Shown piece after piece: positions 33,388 to 45,258 of a stretch of 64,000 nucleotides of DNA (its first letter is position 1; the number at the start of each line of letters is the position of its first letter). The DNA comes from Humulus lupulus. Lineage: Eukaryota > Streptophyta > Magnoliopsida > Rosales > Cannabaceae. The notes under the pieces are model-generated. The model searched no databases. It was not told the DNA's origin and saw only the letters and a list, made by a program, of their open reading frames with translations. A program made the position numbers and the translations under genes. The stretch lies in NCBI RefSeq assembly GCF_963169125.1, contig NC_084802.1, positions 13,144,896-13,208,895 of the forward strand. Direction: 5' to 3'.

Positions 33388-35535
33388 TAACATGTGGCAT
33401 TAAGAAATAAGCAATATTGTTTGAGATTTCATCTTTTATCTTGACTATTTTTATATGTGAATCTTTCTTCAACTTTCTTCATACAGTCATATGTCTTGAA
33501 GTGGTGTAGGCTTGCTATTTCTCTCTTGTCATCCTAATTGATGCATGACTTCTCATTCTTGTTAATTGCATTGAATTGTCTCCCCTATTAGAGTGACTTT
33601 ATTATTTAGTGCGAAAGCTACTATTGGGTCACTTTGCTTCGTGTAGTTCGCTCATTCACTTAGGATTGTGTGCCCGTGGAGAGGGCTACCTATGTGCTTA
33701 ACACTCTAATTGGTAACTGCTGAGGGGGTTTATACAACAACAAAAAAACAAAAAAATAATTTTAAGGGAGAGTCTGCTTGGTTATTCAATAGTAGGCAGC
33801 TCATAAGGACACTTCACACACTTATGGATATTGACCTTCTTTGCATTTGCCTTGATGAGTTGTGTCTTGTACCTTGTTAGGTCTCAATTTTGCATCTGTT
33901 AGGTCTATGTTACAACAAGTCATTTGTTTGTTTCAACAATGTGTAGGAAATCTCCCATTTTGCTTTGTGTCTCTTAGCTTGATGCTTATCTTTTTGCATA
34001 TTTTTTTTGGTTTTATGCTATCTATTTTAGCTTTAATGTCTGTGCTCTTGTTTTGTTCTCTTGTGTTAAAAAAATTACAAAAATACCAAAAAAACATTAC
34101 TATGTCTTTTTTTGTTACTTCTATTGTTTTTTTAATTTTTATTTAAAAAAACAAAAAAATCAAATCAGTAATTTCTTTTTTGTTTATTTTTTCATTTCTT
34201 TTTCCTTCTAATTTTTTTTTCGGTTTCCCTCTCAAACTCACTATCTCTCTCTCTCTCACCCATTTCCTCTATTTCACCACCCGCCTTTATGCCCCGTCTC
34301 CCTCCCCAAAACCCTCCGAGCCCTCCCCACCACCATCCCCCGAAAACCCTCCGCCTCCACACCTGTCCACCGAGACCCATCTCCTCCGCTTCCACAGCCT
34401 AGCGACCCAACCCCCGACCAACCTTCATGTGGCTCCTGCAGCAGCTTCTGTCCTGGTATAGCGGAAACTTCTCAAGGGGAGCCTCAAGTTGACCCTCTTG
34501 CTGCTCCTGAGGTTGCTGATGATCCTCCCGGTGAAGCGCCCCTTGCTACTTCTCTTGTTCCTCCTGCTGTTCCGACTGTTGCGGCACCTACAATTCAGGG
34601 GGAGTTTGTTGTGCCTCCTGGCACCAAGAATTGTTACAAGAAGCCCAAGTCCTCTTCCAAGTAGCTCGATAAACTACTTTGACATGCTCTCTGAACATGA
34701 GATCCTTCAGATGGAACCATTTTGTTCCCGAAAGTAGGGCCCTCTGCATTCCACAAATCAAACTAAGGGGGAGTAGTTCCTGACATCATGGACTTTTTAT
34801 GTTATCTTTTGTTTCATAAACTAATCTGTGTTGTTTATTGCCTACTATGTTTTAGATAAATACACTGTTGGTACTCTGATAAATTTTGAGCAGTTGGCTA
34901 ACTTTGCTTTGGTGTACCTAGGTTCCTTTTGTTAATTCAGTTGTTGTTTTTGTGGTACTTTATCTTGTCTTTCTAAATTGAAAATCCATCAGGTTCATTG
35001 TTCACAGAAGTTTGTAAATGCATCTGTTTTGTCATGAATTCAACATCATGTTTAGACATGCATTTGCATGTTAACATACTGAAAACTCATTTTATTAATC
35101 TCGTATTTTGAATATCATGTTAAAGACATGTTTTTAAATGATAAGATATTGGAAACACTAAACACGTGATTTTAATTTAGCACATGTCATGGTAAGCTAT
35201 CTTTCTATATTTGTGCCCTAATATATATATTTTCTTTGTTCGTGTTTACTTAGCCTTTTTTAGCAGCTAAAAACTATTTTTATCAAGAAATATTCTCTGC
35301 AAAGGTCTAAAGCATTCATTGCTTCATTGTTCATTGACCCATAGCGTTTTGGTGATTCTTTACCATTCATTTTGTATTTTCTAGTTTGAAGCTTGAAGGG
35401 AGTTTAGGCTAAGTCTCAAGGGGAGCTTGAGCGAAAGCTGGAGGGAGTCTGGCAGCTGGAAGGAGTTCAACAAACCACAATTCTAATGTTGCTTGAAGGC
35501 TTTCACAAAAATAGGGAGTTGATTGCTTGTATTGT
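33388..35535 (+). other. Downstream part of the SIRE-like relic, noncoding or degenerate
   Basis: No intact gene. Purine-rich tracts typical of copia 3' regions occur (GGGGGAGTAG near 34764, TCAAGGGGAGC near 35417). An open, Pro/Ala-rich frame without an ATG at about 34460-34664 (QGEPQVDPLAAPEVADD, then VPPGTKNCYKKPKSSSK) looks like a piece of a retrotransposon structural protein. A CT-rich patch lies at 34235-34420. I cannot place the element's LTR. Confidence 0.35.
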
Positions 35536-38196
35536 AAAGTAATTTTAAAGGGGGTTTTAAATTGTGTTTACTGCATTGTAACTTGTAATAATTTTGAATA
35601 TTTTTAGTAGATTTACTTCACCTCTAGACAAAGTCTCATGGAATAGGTTCTGATAAATCATAACTGAACCATATAAAAATGAATACGCCATTTTTATTTT
35701 TCTGCACCTTTACTTAAGCTAAATCTGATTTTTATGTGTTCATTAAAGTGGGTAAAATAGTAAGAGTAGTTAATCAACTTTCACTTCTGAACTTCCGGTT
35801 CACATACTCCCACCACCAAGAACTCACAATTTGTCCAGGGTGAAAGCCTTGTTTCCTACTCAGTCAAGGATAAAGCAAATAAACCAAAAACCCAGGTAGC
35901 AACTTTGGTTCTTTGTTCTAAATTCTACCAGAGTTCTTACACTTACTTAAAAAATAAGATCTATGATTACTTATCTTAAACTCTTCGTTGCTATAATCTT
36001 GTCTCATATTTAATCCATTTAATAGAAAGTTAAAACTGTCCTCCAAAGTTGAGGTCCACCATGGGAATTTCCGCATCATTTCACCAAACAAACAATAATA
36101 AAGTGATCTGTTATTCATATTTGTGTATCTGTTTAATGCATGTATTTCCATGTGTATATTCTGAATTACGGTTTCTCTTTATGCAACATTTAGATATTAG
36201 ATTGCTCGAGTAAAATGGGATGATGAGTTATAAAAGAAGAACAAATCTTGAAACTATTTTATGTTAAAAAAGGTGCCTTACCTGAGAAAAAGAACTAGAA
36301 GGAAAAAAAAACAAAATAAAAAATCAGTTTTTAAACTCTTGTGCTGTTAAGGTTGTTCTTTACGTTTTACCCAGTTGTTTACTTGTATGCATAATCAGAT
36401 TGACGGGTGTTGCTTTTTCAACGTACCTTGAACATGAATAAATCTGCAACTTAGTTTGAAGTTGCTTCTGTAATTTTTCCTCTTATTTTCCGTCCTTTTT
36501 CTTCTAGGGAAATGAAGCAGGGGTACAAATGAGGGTATAAAGTTAACCCAGAAGAAAAAACAATCTCCACATAATAAATTCATTGCAAAAGCACAGAGCA
36601 GGAATGTTGTAGGAAGGAAAATGCAACACTTCAAAAACTGCATTGGGGAATGATTCTATCCTTGTTTCATCTCGTAAACAACTTACTCAAGTAATCATCT
36701 TCTTCTATTGGCGGTAAAACTGGTAAAACAAAAGCAAACTCAACTTTGGCAGACATACTTCCAAGAAGTCTACCAGGTCATAGACAATATGCTCAGGTAG
36801 ACAATCTACTGGGAAAATTCATAGTCGGTTTTTAATAAGCTGTGTTGCTAATGATTCTCCATTGACCAAATAGATCGTATCTTATGTATGCAGTGCTCTC
36901 TGGATACTGTTTCTGGTGATTTGGAACATAAGGGCCCTGACAACAGGTATTATCACTTCATAAAAGTAACATAATTATTATTGGCAGCCATGTTTCTGTG
37001 CTTAAGAACAGAAATTCATTTGATGCTGCAAGATTTGTGCAATGAATCCAATTAAAACATTATCCAAGCTTTAGTTTGGCTCTTATTTTCAATTGTACAC
37101 ATGTAAATACAAGCTTTGTTTTGTTTTCATTTATGGGTAATCTTATTAGTAATATCTGACTTTTTATGTGGACTAGGACACCGACATGTGGTTTGGTTTG
37201 TCGAGTATGCTCATTTATTTGGATTTATTAGACTTACAGCGCCATGTTACCATGCAGACCCAAGACTCCGCCGAGCTGGCGGTGAGAAAGGGCAGTTGTT
37301 TCTTAAAATAGGTCAAATGTGTAAAGGCCAGTCCAATATAAATAAATAAAAAAGTATGCAAGGCAGGCTCATCTGAATGAACCAACAAAGACCACAAACG
37401 TCAGTTATGAATGGAAAGCTTTTTCAGGATTTGAGATACAGACACGTCAATCAGCATAAAGCCAATAATACGATGAAAGTCATAGGAGAAAAACTGATAT
37501 TTGGTACGAGGAGATGAAATTGGAAACTACTAGGAATAACTGTCTGTTAACATCTAGCATTTATAGATGGCGAAACTGAGAGGTGCATCTTGTAAAGTCT
37601 AGAAGACTTGATGATTCAATATGAGATGTAATGGAAAAAGCTTCTTTGTACAGACCAACAAGTCGAATTACAAAAATCAGGGATACGAATTCTTCTTAGC
37701 TGTAAAATATGGAGATATATTTACGCCAAAGAATTGTGATAGAAGTATAGATCACTACAAAAAGGGACTTCTGCGTGTCTTTAGGTCATTCAAAAAGTTC
37801 TTACTATGTTGAGTATACCTCTTGTTATAGGTGCCTCACTTCTAGGACGGTCCAAAAACCTGGACAAAACGCATCCCTGAATGACTGATAATGGTTTTGC
37901 TCTTTATAAAAAAAATGAGAAAAAATACAGCGAAAAGGAAGCAATAGAAAAAGCTAATCCTTTTCAAACTCACCTGGAACTCGATGAATTGTTCTATTTT
38001 AGATATAGAATGGGAAACTAAAACTCATCTGTACAACTTCAGCCAAAAAGCTCTCAGACACTTTTGTTTCAGCCATACGATGTTCCACGGTAGTAAATTT
38101 GACCAGTTAATCCATAAATGAGAAGCTCCCGCCCATATAAAAACTCTGAGAATGAAAAGGTTACATGTCTGTATAAATCACTCCGTCAACATAGAA
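35536..38196. other. Intergenic DNA downstream of the PPR gene, no gene recognised
   Basis: AT-rich but less repetitive-looking than its surroundings. Only short frames of 60-80 codons occur, without family motifs. It could hold 3' untranslated exons of the PPR gene transcribed leftward, but I see nothing that proves it. Confidence 0.4.
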
Positions 38197-39738
38197 TTAT
38201 CCCGTTTCTGTAATTCTGTCCTTAAAATCAAGACTAGAGAATCTCTTCTCTAAATCTCTAGCCTCGTCATCCCTGCCCATACTCTGGAGACCTTTCAACA
38301 GTGTCATATAAACACGAATACTTGGCCTAAGACCCTTTCCAATCATCTCGGAGATAACAGTTTGGGCACTGACCAAATCTTTTTGATTTAGATAAAGATC
38401 TGCAAGCAAGCTGTAAACTACATTGCTCGAGTAACTATGCTTAAAACATGCATCAACCACATACTTATGTGCCTCCTCATATCTACGCACTTTAAAGTAA
38501 CCCCTGACAAAGACAGCATGTGTTGTAAGCCGAGGTTTAAGTCCTCGTAACATCATGTTATCCAAAAGCTCTATGGCTAAATCAAACTGCCCAACTTCAC
38601 ACAAGTGGGAAATAATAATCTCAAAGGTTAATTCATTAGGAGAACAATCCATTGCTTTAATTTCTTTAAGTAATTCTTCAGCACGTTCACCACTCTTACA
38701 CAAGTTACTAAGAAAAAGATTGTAACTTGTGACATTTGGTTTACAACCCAGTTGCCTCATTTCATGAACTAGAGCTCTTGAACCTTCAATATCACATCTG
38801 CGACATGTTTCTTTAATCATGATATTGTAATAAGTCGTGTTCATCTCTGTTATCTCCATTACAAACTTGGCCATTTTAAATGAGCCTAAGCTGCTAAACA
38901 TCTGAATCAAAGAGCCAACTCCAGAAGATCTACATGTTCCACCAACTCCATTCAATATCATTACAACTTCACTCACGTAATTCTTGAGAGAGCCCCCATT
39001 TGAGGTCAACTCCGGTATGAACCAAAATGCATTTTGAGTCAAGCAAATTCCTTTTTTACTAAACTCATTCAAAGTACAAGTCATTGTCTCGTAATCACTT
39101 AACCTTCCACAATTATCAACTATCAAACTACAAATATCATAATTACGACCAAGACCAGGTCTTGAATCTTTAATCCAGTTATAGAAACGCAAAGCAGAAA
39201 CTTTCTCAGAATTTAATAACTGCAAAATCAGAGTGATGAGAGCATTAGATAGACTTACATTGACCCCATTCAATTTGAACTCCAAATCATTCTCACCCCC
39301 TTTAATCCAATCAACAATTTCCCAAGCTTTCTTCCAAAACGCTTTCGATCTGGTTCTTTCAGGACCGGGATTCCTCACGCACGCATTCTCAGCTGAACTC
39401 GGCCTTTTCAGCGTTCCAGAATTCGAGAGCTCTTTGCTTGACGAAGCTGAGAATGGCCTCAAACCCTTACAGCGGCGAGGGCTCACCAATTCGATTCCAT
39501 GACCAAATATTGAGAATTTGGGAGCAGAAACTGAGAAGGACCCAGATGAGGAAATCAAAGAGTTTGGCAGATTACACAAAGAATTTGATCGAAACTGATC
39601 TAAATCCAAGAAAATAGCTGGAAAGGGCAGAGGTGAGGCTGTGTGTGGCTGTGGGATATGAAAAATGAGAGAAAAGAGAAGACGAGACCTTGACAAGTAT
39701 CTGAACTCATTTTTTAGGCTTGGTACTCCCATGGCCAT
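38197..39738 (-). CDS. Pentatricopeptide repeat protein, P-type, organelle-targeted
   Basis: Intact single-exon frame of 513 codons, as usual for plant PPR genes. ATG 39738 is followed by a second in-frame ATG two codons later. Residues 1-100 are rich in Ser, Arg and Pro with few acidic residues, fitting a mitochondrial or plastid transit peptide. Residues about 301-505 hold about six 35-residue repeats with typical P-motif phrases: YNIMIKETCRR, SYNLFLSNLCKSG, TFEIIISHLCEVG, THAVFVRGYFKV, VYSLLADLYLN, VYMTLLKGLQSMG. Weaker repeats precede them (160-290). No C-terminal E or DYW domain. Such proteins bind organellar RNA and aid its processing, splicing or stability; the target cannot be read here. 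Codon use and integrity contrast with the surrounding relics. The 89-codon frame on the other strand (39233-39502) is a shadow. Confidence 0.9.
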   Translation of the reverse strand: MAMGVPSLKNEFRYLSRSRLLFSLIFHIPQPHTASPLPFPAIFLDLDQFRSNSLCNLPNSLISSSGSFSVSAPKFSIFGHGIELVSPRRCKGLRPFSASSSKELSNSGTLKRPSSAENACVRNPGPERTRSKAFWKKAWEIVDWIKGGENDLEFKLNGVNVSLSNALITLILQLLNSEKVSALRFYNWIKDSRPGLGRNYDICSLIVDNCGRLSDYETMTCTLNEFSKKGICLTQNAFWFIPELTSNGGSLKNYVSEVVMILNGVGGTCRSSGVGSLIQMFSSLGSFKMAKFVMEITEMNTTYYNIMIKETCRRCDIEGSRALVHEMRQLGCKPNVTSYNLFLSNLCKSGERAEELLKEIKAMDCSPNELTFEIIISHLCEVGQFDLAIELLDNMMLRGLKPRLTTHAVFVRGYFKVRRYEEAHKYVVDACFKHSYSSNVVYSLLADLYLNQKDLVSAQTVISEMIGKGLRPSIRVYMTLLKGLQSMGRDDEARDLEKRFSSLDFKDRITETG

Positions 39739-39888
39739 GGTGCTAAGCTATCGAGAGTGACATTGAGCAAGAGCATACACCATAAACCATAAACGAATAG
39801 GAGTCAAGAAGAAGAAGAAATGTGGTGTGAGGTCGGCCAAGCGGCCAAGATGATTCCCTCCTGTTCTCGACCGTTCCGAGTCGGCGCT
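39739..39888 (-). promoter_or_regulatory. Likely promoter and 5' leader of the PPR gene
   Basis: About 150 bp lie between the PPR start and the AT-rich insert that begins near 39889. No clear TATA box is seen, so the transcription start is unknown. Any upstream control must lie in this short stretch or inside the insert. Confidence 0.3.
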
Positions 39889-41443
39889 ATGTTTGGTAGG
39901 AATGAAAGAAAATGGGAAGGAGAGAAAAAAAATAGGGAGGAGAGAAAAAAATAGGGAGGCTTGTTTGGTATAAGGATAGAAAAGATACTTATTTTATTTA
40001 ATTTGTTTGGTATTTAAGTTAAAATTGAAATTGAGAGGAAAGAAATATTTTTTTAACATTTATACTCTTGTATTAATATTTACTTTAATTTTTATGTATT
40101 ATTTATTATTTAAAAAACATATTTTTGTCACATATAGCATAAATAAAAATATTTTTTTTAAACTTATTATGAAGATAAGATAAATAGTTGGCAATACATC
40201 TCTTTTATATAATAAGTATGTAGATAACAGAAATTCTTGGTTTTAACCGTTTTTTATTATTTTTAATGATAACTTTAACATAATATTCTTATATTTAACA
40301 GAATATTCTTATATTTAACGGTAGTTTGTAAACACTTCAACTTAAACAAAATAAAATAAATAATTAAAAAATTAAAATAAGATATTTTACAATGATAATT
40401 ATTTAAAAATAATAAATAATTAAACAAATTAAAATAAGATTTTTGAGATATTTTACAATAATAATTATTTAAAAATATAAATAATTAAATAAATTAAAAT
40501 ATGATATTTTTGATATATTTTACAATGATAATTATTTAAAAATAATAAAATCATATGTTTTATAAGTTAAATAAAATTTAATTAAACCTAAACTCACTTA
40601 TCAGAATAATAATATTATAATATAATCTACTGTCAATTAGCAACAAATTGTTTTTTTTTAAACTAGCAAGAAACTTAAATTTAAAATACACGTATAATAT
40701 TTTTTTTTTGACACAAAATACACGTATAATATTTAATATTACATTAAACATATAATATATAATCTCTTGTTGTCACTCTCAAATTCAAAAACTAGAATAA
40801 ACATAAACTTAAACAAAAATAAATAAATAAATTATTTAATTAAAATATGATATTTTTATTTGAAATTTATATGACATTAATATAAATTTAATAAAAATAA
40901 TTAATAAATTCTACACATAAAACTAAGCAAACGTGCATAATGCACGTTGCTTGTGTCTAGTATACTTATAAATATCATGATGATAAGGATGGTATGTATA
41001 TGTTTTATTATATATGAAATATTATCTATGATTGTTGATAATGTGTGATTTTATAAAATTATTTTTTATAGCTAAAATAATAAGAATCTAATAAACATAA
41101 GAACAAATTTAAACAAACTAAAATAGTACTTATGTGTTGAGATATTTAACATTTGAGGTCAAAAATATAATTTAAATATATATATTAACAATAATATATT
41201 AAAAAATACTACAAGAATTTTTTTAGTCAATTTGTCAAGGATATTTTGCTCCTATAAATCCCGAACGTCTTTATTTTCTCTCCAATTTGGAGAGAAAGAT
41301 TTTAGTGTGGACCCCATTACTTTTTTCTTTTCATTTTCTTTTCTTCTCTATTTTCTCAACTACCAAATTACCCATCTTTTTATCTTCTCTCCAATTGTAT
41401 CTCGAAATTATTCATTCTTTCCACTTTTTATCTCTACCAAACA
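39889..41443. mobile_element. Putative non-autonomous DNA transposon with TGTTTGGTA ends
   Basis: Left end TGTTTGGTA (39889) and right end TACCAAACA (41443) are perfect inverted repeats. The adjoining 80-100 bp are purine-rich on the left (GGAAGGAGAG, ATAGGGAGG) and pyrimidine-rich on the right (TTTATCTTCTCTCC), imperfectly complementary. The inside is very AT-rich with several near-duplicate stretches (40320-40560) and no coding capacity. No matching target duplication was found, so the borders are tentative. Confidence 0.45.
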
Positions 41444-41775
41444 AAGACTAAAAGTTAAACCCCCAGCTTGCATGCTTTGTTCAGCAGGGCTTTTTTTTTT
41501 TTTTCTCATCATGCTAGCCCAATTGGATGATCATTCGAATGGATTTTGTGTGGAAGGGCTCTCTTTTATTAGGATATTTATTTACAAAAACACTGTCTTT
41601 AAAAAATTATTGTAAAAAATTAATGACAAAACTAAAATAATTATGCTTAGTGTTTTTAAATATTTTAACCACAAAAATAAAAATATACTTTTGTTTTATG
41701 TTTTTTTTATTTTTATAAAATAAAAATGATTTTGGTAACTATTTTTGTTTTTTATTTATAAAAAATAAAAAAAAA
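41444..41775. other. AT-rich spacer, nothing recognised
   Basis: Low-complexity DNA, with T runs near 41490, between the putative transposon and the LINE target site. Confidence 0.5.
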
Positions 41776-41869
41776 GTGTTTCGTAACTTTTTTTTTTATG
41801 AAAAGAAAATTATATTGAGAACAAACAAACCAAGTACAACCACACAAAATCAAATCTAATTACACAGCC

Positions 41870-44800
41870 TTATAGCTGAACAACTCTCTCAAAAAAAGCT
41901 AAGTCATTTTTCCTAATTTTCTTCTTAGGAAGTCTAGTCAGCCTACCCTTCACAAAGTACTTGATCATTTGAACAACAAAGCCAACAGAAAGTGAACTAA
42001 ACTCAAATATACAATTGTTCCTATTCCTCCATATCATGTAGACAGTTGCTGCTAAAGCAGCAGCAACAACAAGCTGCTTCAGCCCCTTCGGCTTACCAGC
42101 CATCCAAGAACACCACTCATCAAACAAACTCGGCCAAATACCTCTACCCAGCCAATACTCCAACTGAGATCTAACCTGCCGAGAGAAAGGACAAGCAAAA
42201 AAAAGATGAGAGTGGGACTCTTGCTCCTCTTCACAAACCGGGCATAGCACTGTGGGCAGATCCAGATGACAGAAACTAAGATTATCACGCGTGAGCAGAT
42301 GGCCAAGTGTAGCTTGCCAAAGGATGAATCTGTGCTTAGGTACAGCCAAAGAGCTCCAGACCACATTAGCAAAATCAACTTTATCCTTGTTAAGCAACCT
42401 GTGATACAACACTTTCAAACATAATTTGTTATGCTTGACTGCCTCCTCTAGACTTTGCGCAGGGAAAACAGCTCTTAGCTTGACCAATCTCCTCCAATAC
42501 CAACTCACATCCTGGGGGGCTATATAATTCCAGAAGTCCTGACCCTTCAGATAGATAGAATCCACCCACTTCACCCAAAGAATATCTTGCTTAGTTGAAA
42601 CAGCCCAAACAAACTTAGTAAGAAGCACTCTATTCCAGTTACAACTTTCCTTGAAACCAAGACCACCCATGCATTTTGGCACGCATACCTGATCCCAGGC
42701 AGTAAGATGCAATCTACTACGCTGCTTATTGCTGTCCTTAACTCCCCAAAGGAAGTTCCTGCATAACCGATCCACTTCCTTAGTGACACTCTTAAGGAGA
42801 ATAAAAATGCTCATCCAAAAAGATCTTAAACTCAGAAGCACAGAGTTAATTAATTGCGCCCTCCCAGCAAAAGATAGGTGACGACTCGCCCAAGTATGTA
42901 ATTTCAGTTGGATCTTTTTGATAATGATAGCACAATCTCCAGCCTTCCATCTTGTTGTTCGAAGAGGAACTCCCAAATATTTTAGAGGAAAGTTTCCTTC
43001 TGAGAATTGGAGCCTCTCTAGCATTTGACGAGATTCTCTTTCAGCCACACCTCCAAAATAGACCTGAGATTTGTCCATATTTGCAGACAAACCAGAAGCC
43101 AAGCAGAACTCATTAAAACTGTCCCTCAATATCTGAACTGAGTTAGTTACACCCTTGCAAAATATGACCAAATCATCTGCAAAACAAAGATTGACTATCT
43201 TAAGATGCTTTCACTTAGGATGAAAGCGAAACCCCTTATCCAAGGAAGCTTGACATAACAACCGGGTACAATACTCCATTGCTAGTACAAACAACAAAGG
43301 AGAAATCGAGTCTCCTTGCCTAAGACCCTTCCGACCTCTAAAATCCCCTTGAACCCTACCATTCATTAGTATCAAATAAGTAGGATCCTTCAAGCAGGCC
43401 AAAACCCAATTGATGAATTTATACGGAAAACATAATTCAGTGAGAATTTCCTCCAAAAAATTCCAGTCAAGCATATCATAGGCTTTGCTCAGGTCAATTT
43501 TCATCACACGCCTAGGGGAAATGTTTTTCCTCTTATAACCTTTAATAATATCCTGAAGAATAGGAATATTATGCGCCAATAATCTATTTTTAACAAACGC
43601 TCCTTGATTTTGATGAACAAGACTAGGAAGCACCATTGCCAATCTACCACAAAGCATTTTAGATAAACACTTGTAGATAGAATTGCAAAACGCAATAGGC
43701 CTAGAATTCGCTGCCCGAGTAGGAGTATCAATCTTAGGAATCAAGCAAATAGTAGCCTTATTCACCTCCTCTGGCAGAATACCGCGCTCAAAGAAATCAA
43801 ATATGACTTCTGAGATTTCAGCTTCTAAATCACTCCACATTACTTTGAAAAAAACCTGAGCCATACCCATCCGGCCCCAGACTTTTAATAGAGTTAATGC
43901 TAAACAAAGCGTATTTTACTTCCTTAGTAGTGAAAGGCCTCACTAAACTGATCTGCTGGTCCAAAGTCAGTTTATGACCAAGATTAAAACAGGAACGCTG
44001 AATGGGACTTGATGCACTGCTTTTGCTTCCCATGATTTTTCTGAAAATGATTCACAAAGTGTCCTACAACATCATCAAAATTTTCAATTATCTGACCAGA
44101 TTCTGTCACTACTAAAGTGATACAGTTAGAGGCTCTTCTTTGTTTTAAACAAGCATGAAAATATGCCATGTTGTCATCACCATAACGAAGCCAGTCCACT
44201 TTGCTTTTCTGTCTCAGGAAGCTCTCATAAGTTCTAGCATGATACGCAAAATTATCACCTGCTGCAGCTTCTACTCTTTGAAGTTCTATCGAGTGAGGAT
44301 TACTCTGAAGAGACATTTGGGCAGTCTGAAATTTCTCCTTAGCCAAAACATAGTTCTGAGCAACATCTCCCATAATATGCTTATTGAACTTGCGAAGCAC
44401 TATCTGAAGTCTGCTCAACTTCCTACATATTCGATCCAGCCCAAACCCTTTGCTAGGCTTGCACCAGCTTTGCAAGACAGTAAGTTTAAAATTTTCATGT
44501 TCGGTCCACATATTGAAGAATCTAAACAGCTTAATACCACAGTTCACAGTAGCTTCTGGTTTGATAATGCAGTAACAGTGGTCAGATAGCAATTCCCAGT
44601 TGAATACAGCCTCAGCTTGAGGAAAAAGGTCCAACCAATCTTCATTTTTTAAAACTCTGTCCAATTTCGAGAAAATTCTATCTTCATTGGCCTATTTATT
44701 AGTCCAAGTATAATGAGACCCTCTAGTGCGCAACTCATCAACTAAACCCAAGGCCCTCCAATTTTGAGCATCAGCTAACTCAAGGGAAGAAATGGTGCGC

Positions 44801-45258
44801 CCACCAATTCTGTCTGAACCCTCAATGACTGCATTAAAGTCCCCAGCCAACAGCCAAGGGGTGGCTGGGAAACAAAGATCGGACAGATCACTCCAAAGAG
44901 GCACTCTTTCCTCAATCGAATTTCTACCATACACAAATGTAACACAAAACAACTTATTATTCCTTAAGCCTTTAACACAGACATGAAGTAACTGACCAGT
45001 CTCCTTTAAAACTTCAACAAACACCAAATTTCGCTGCCAAATAAGCAGCAATCGACCTTCTGAAGCTGCACCAGTGAAATAGTTCCAGCCAATGAAAAAA
45101 GATTGCATCATTTTCTCAATTTTATCACCACGAAGTTTAGTCTCCAACAAAGCACCTAGACCAATTTTATTCACAAAACAAAAAGAAATCAAAGATTTCT
45201 GTTTCTCTCTTTTATTAATACCTCTAAAATTCCAGCTAAGAATGTTGTGATTCTCCAT
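41870..45258 (-). pseudogene. LINE ORF2: endonuclease plus reverse transcriptase, few breaks
   Basis: Starts at ATG 45258 (MENHNILSWNFRGINKRE). Endonuclease: LETKLRGDK and GDFNAVIEGSDRIGGR. Reverse transcriptase from about 44000: SLGPDGYGSGF, SKAYDMLDW, LRQGDSISPLLF and CFADDLVIF (near 43180). The C-terminus has CPVCEEEQESHSHLFFACPFS (near 42220). Breaks: TAG at 44694-44692 (a Gln in the usual TNKQ context), a frameshift near 44030, another near 43850, and TGA at 43213-43211 just before FADD. Decay is light compared with the other retrotransposons, so this insertion may be comparatively recent. Opposite-strand frames in this span are shadows. Confidence 0.9.

Noticed and set aside
34180..34461. 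93-codon frame with hydrophobic start and Pro-rich end
   Set aside because: It is composed of T- and CT-rich simple sequence in a retrotransposon tail, without family motifs.
42079..42789. Extra minus-strand frames within LINE ORF2
   Set aside because: They are out-of-phase shadows of the true ORF2 reading, which carries the conserved motifs.
44155..44589. 144-codon plus-strand frame
   Set aside because: Antisense shadow of LINE ORF2.
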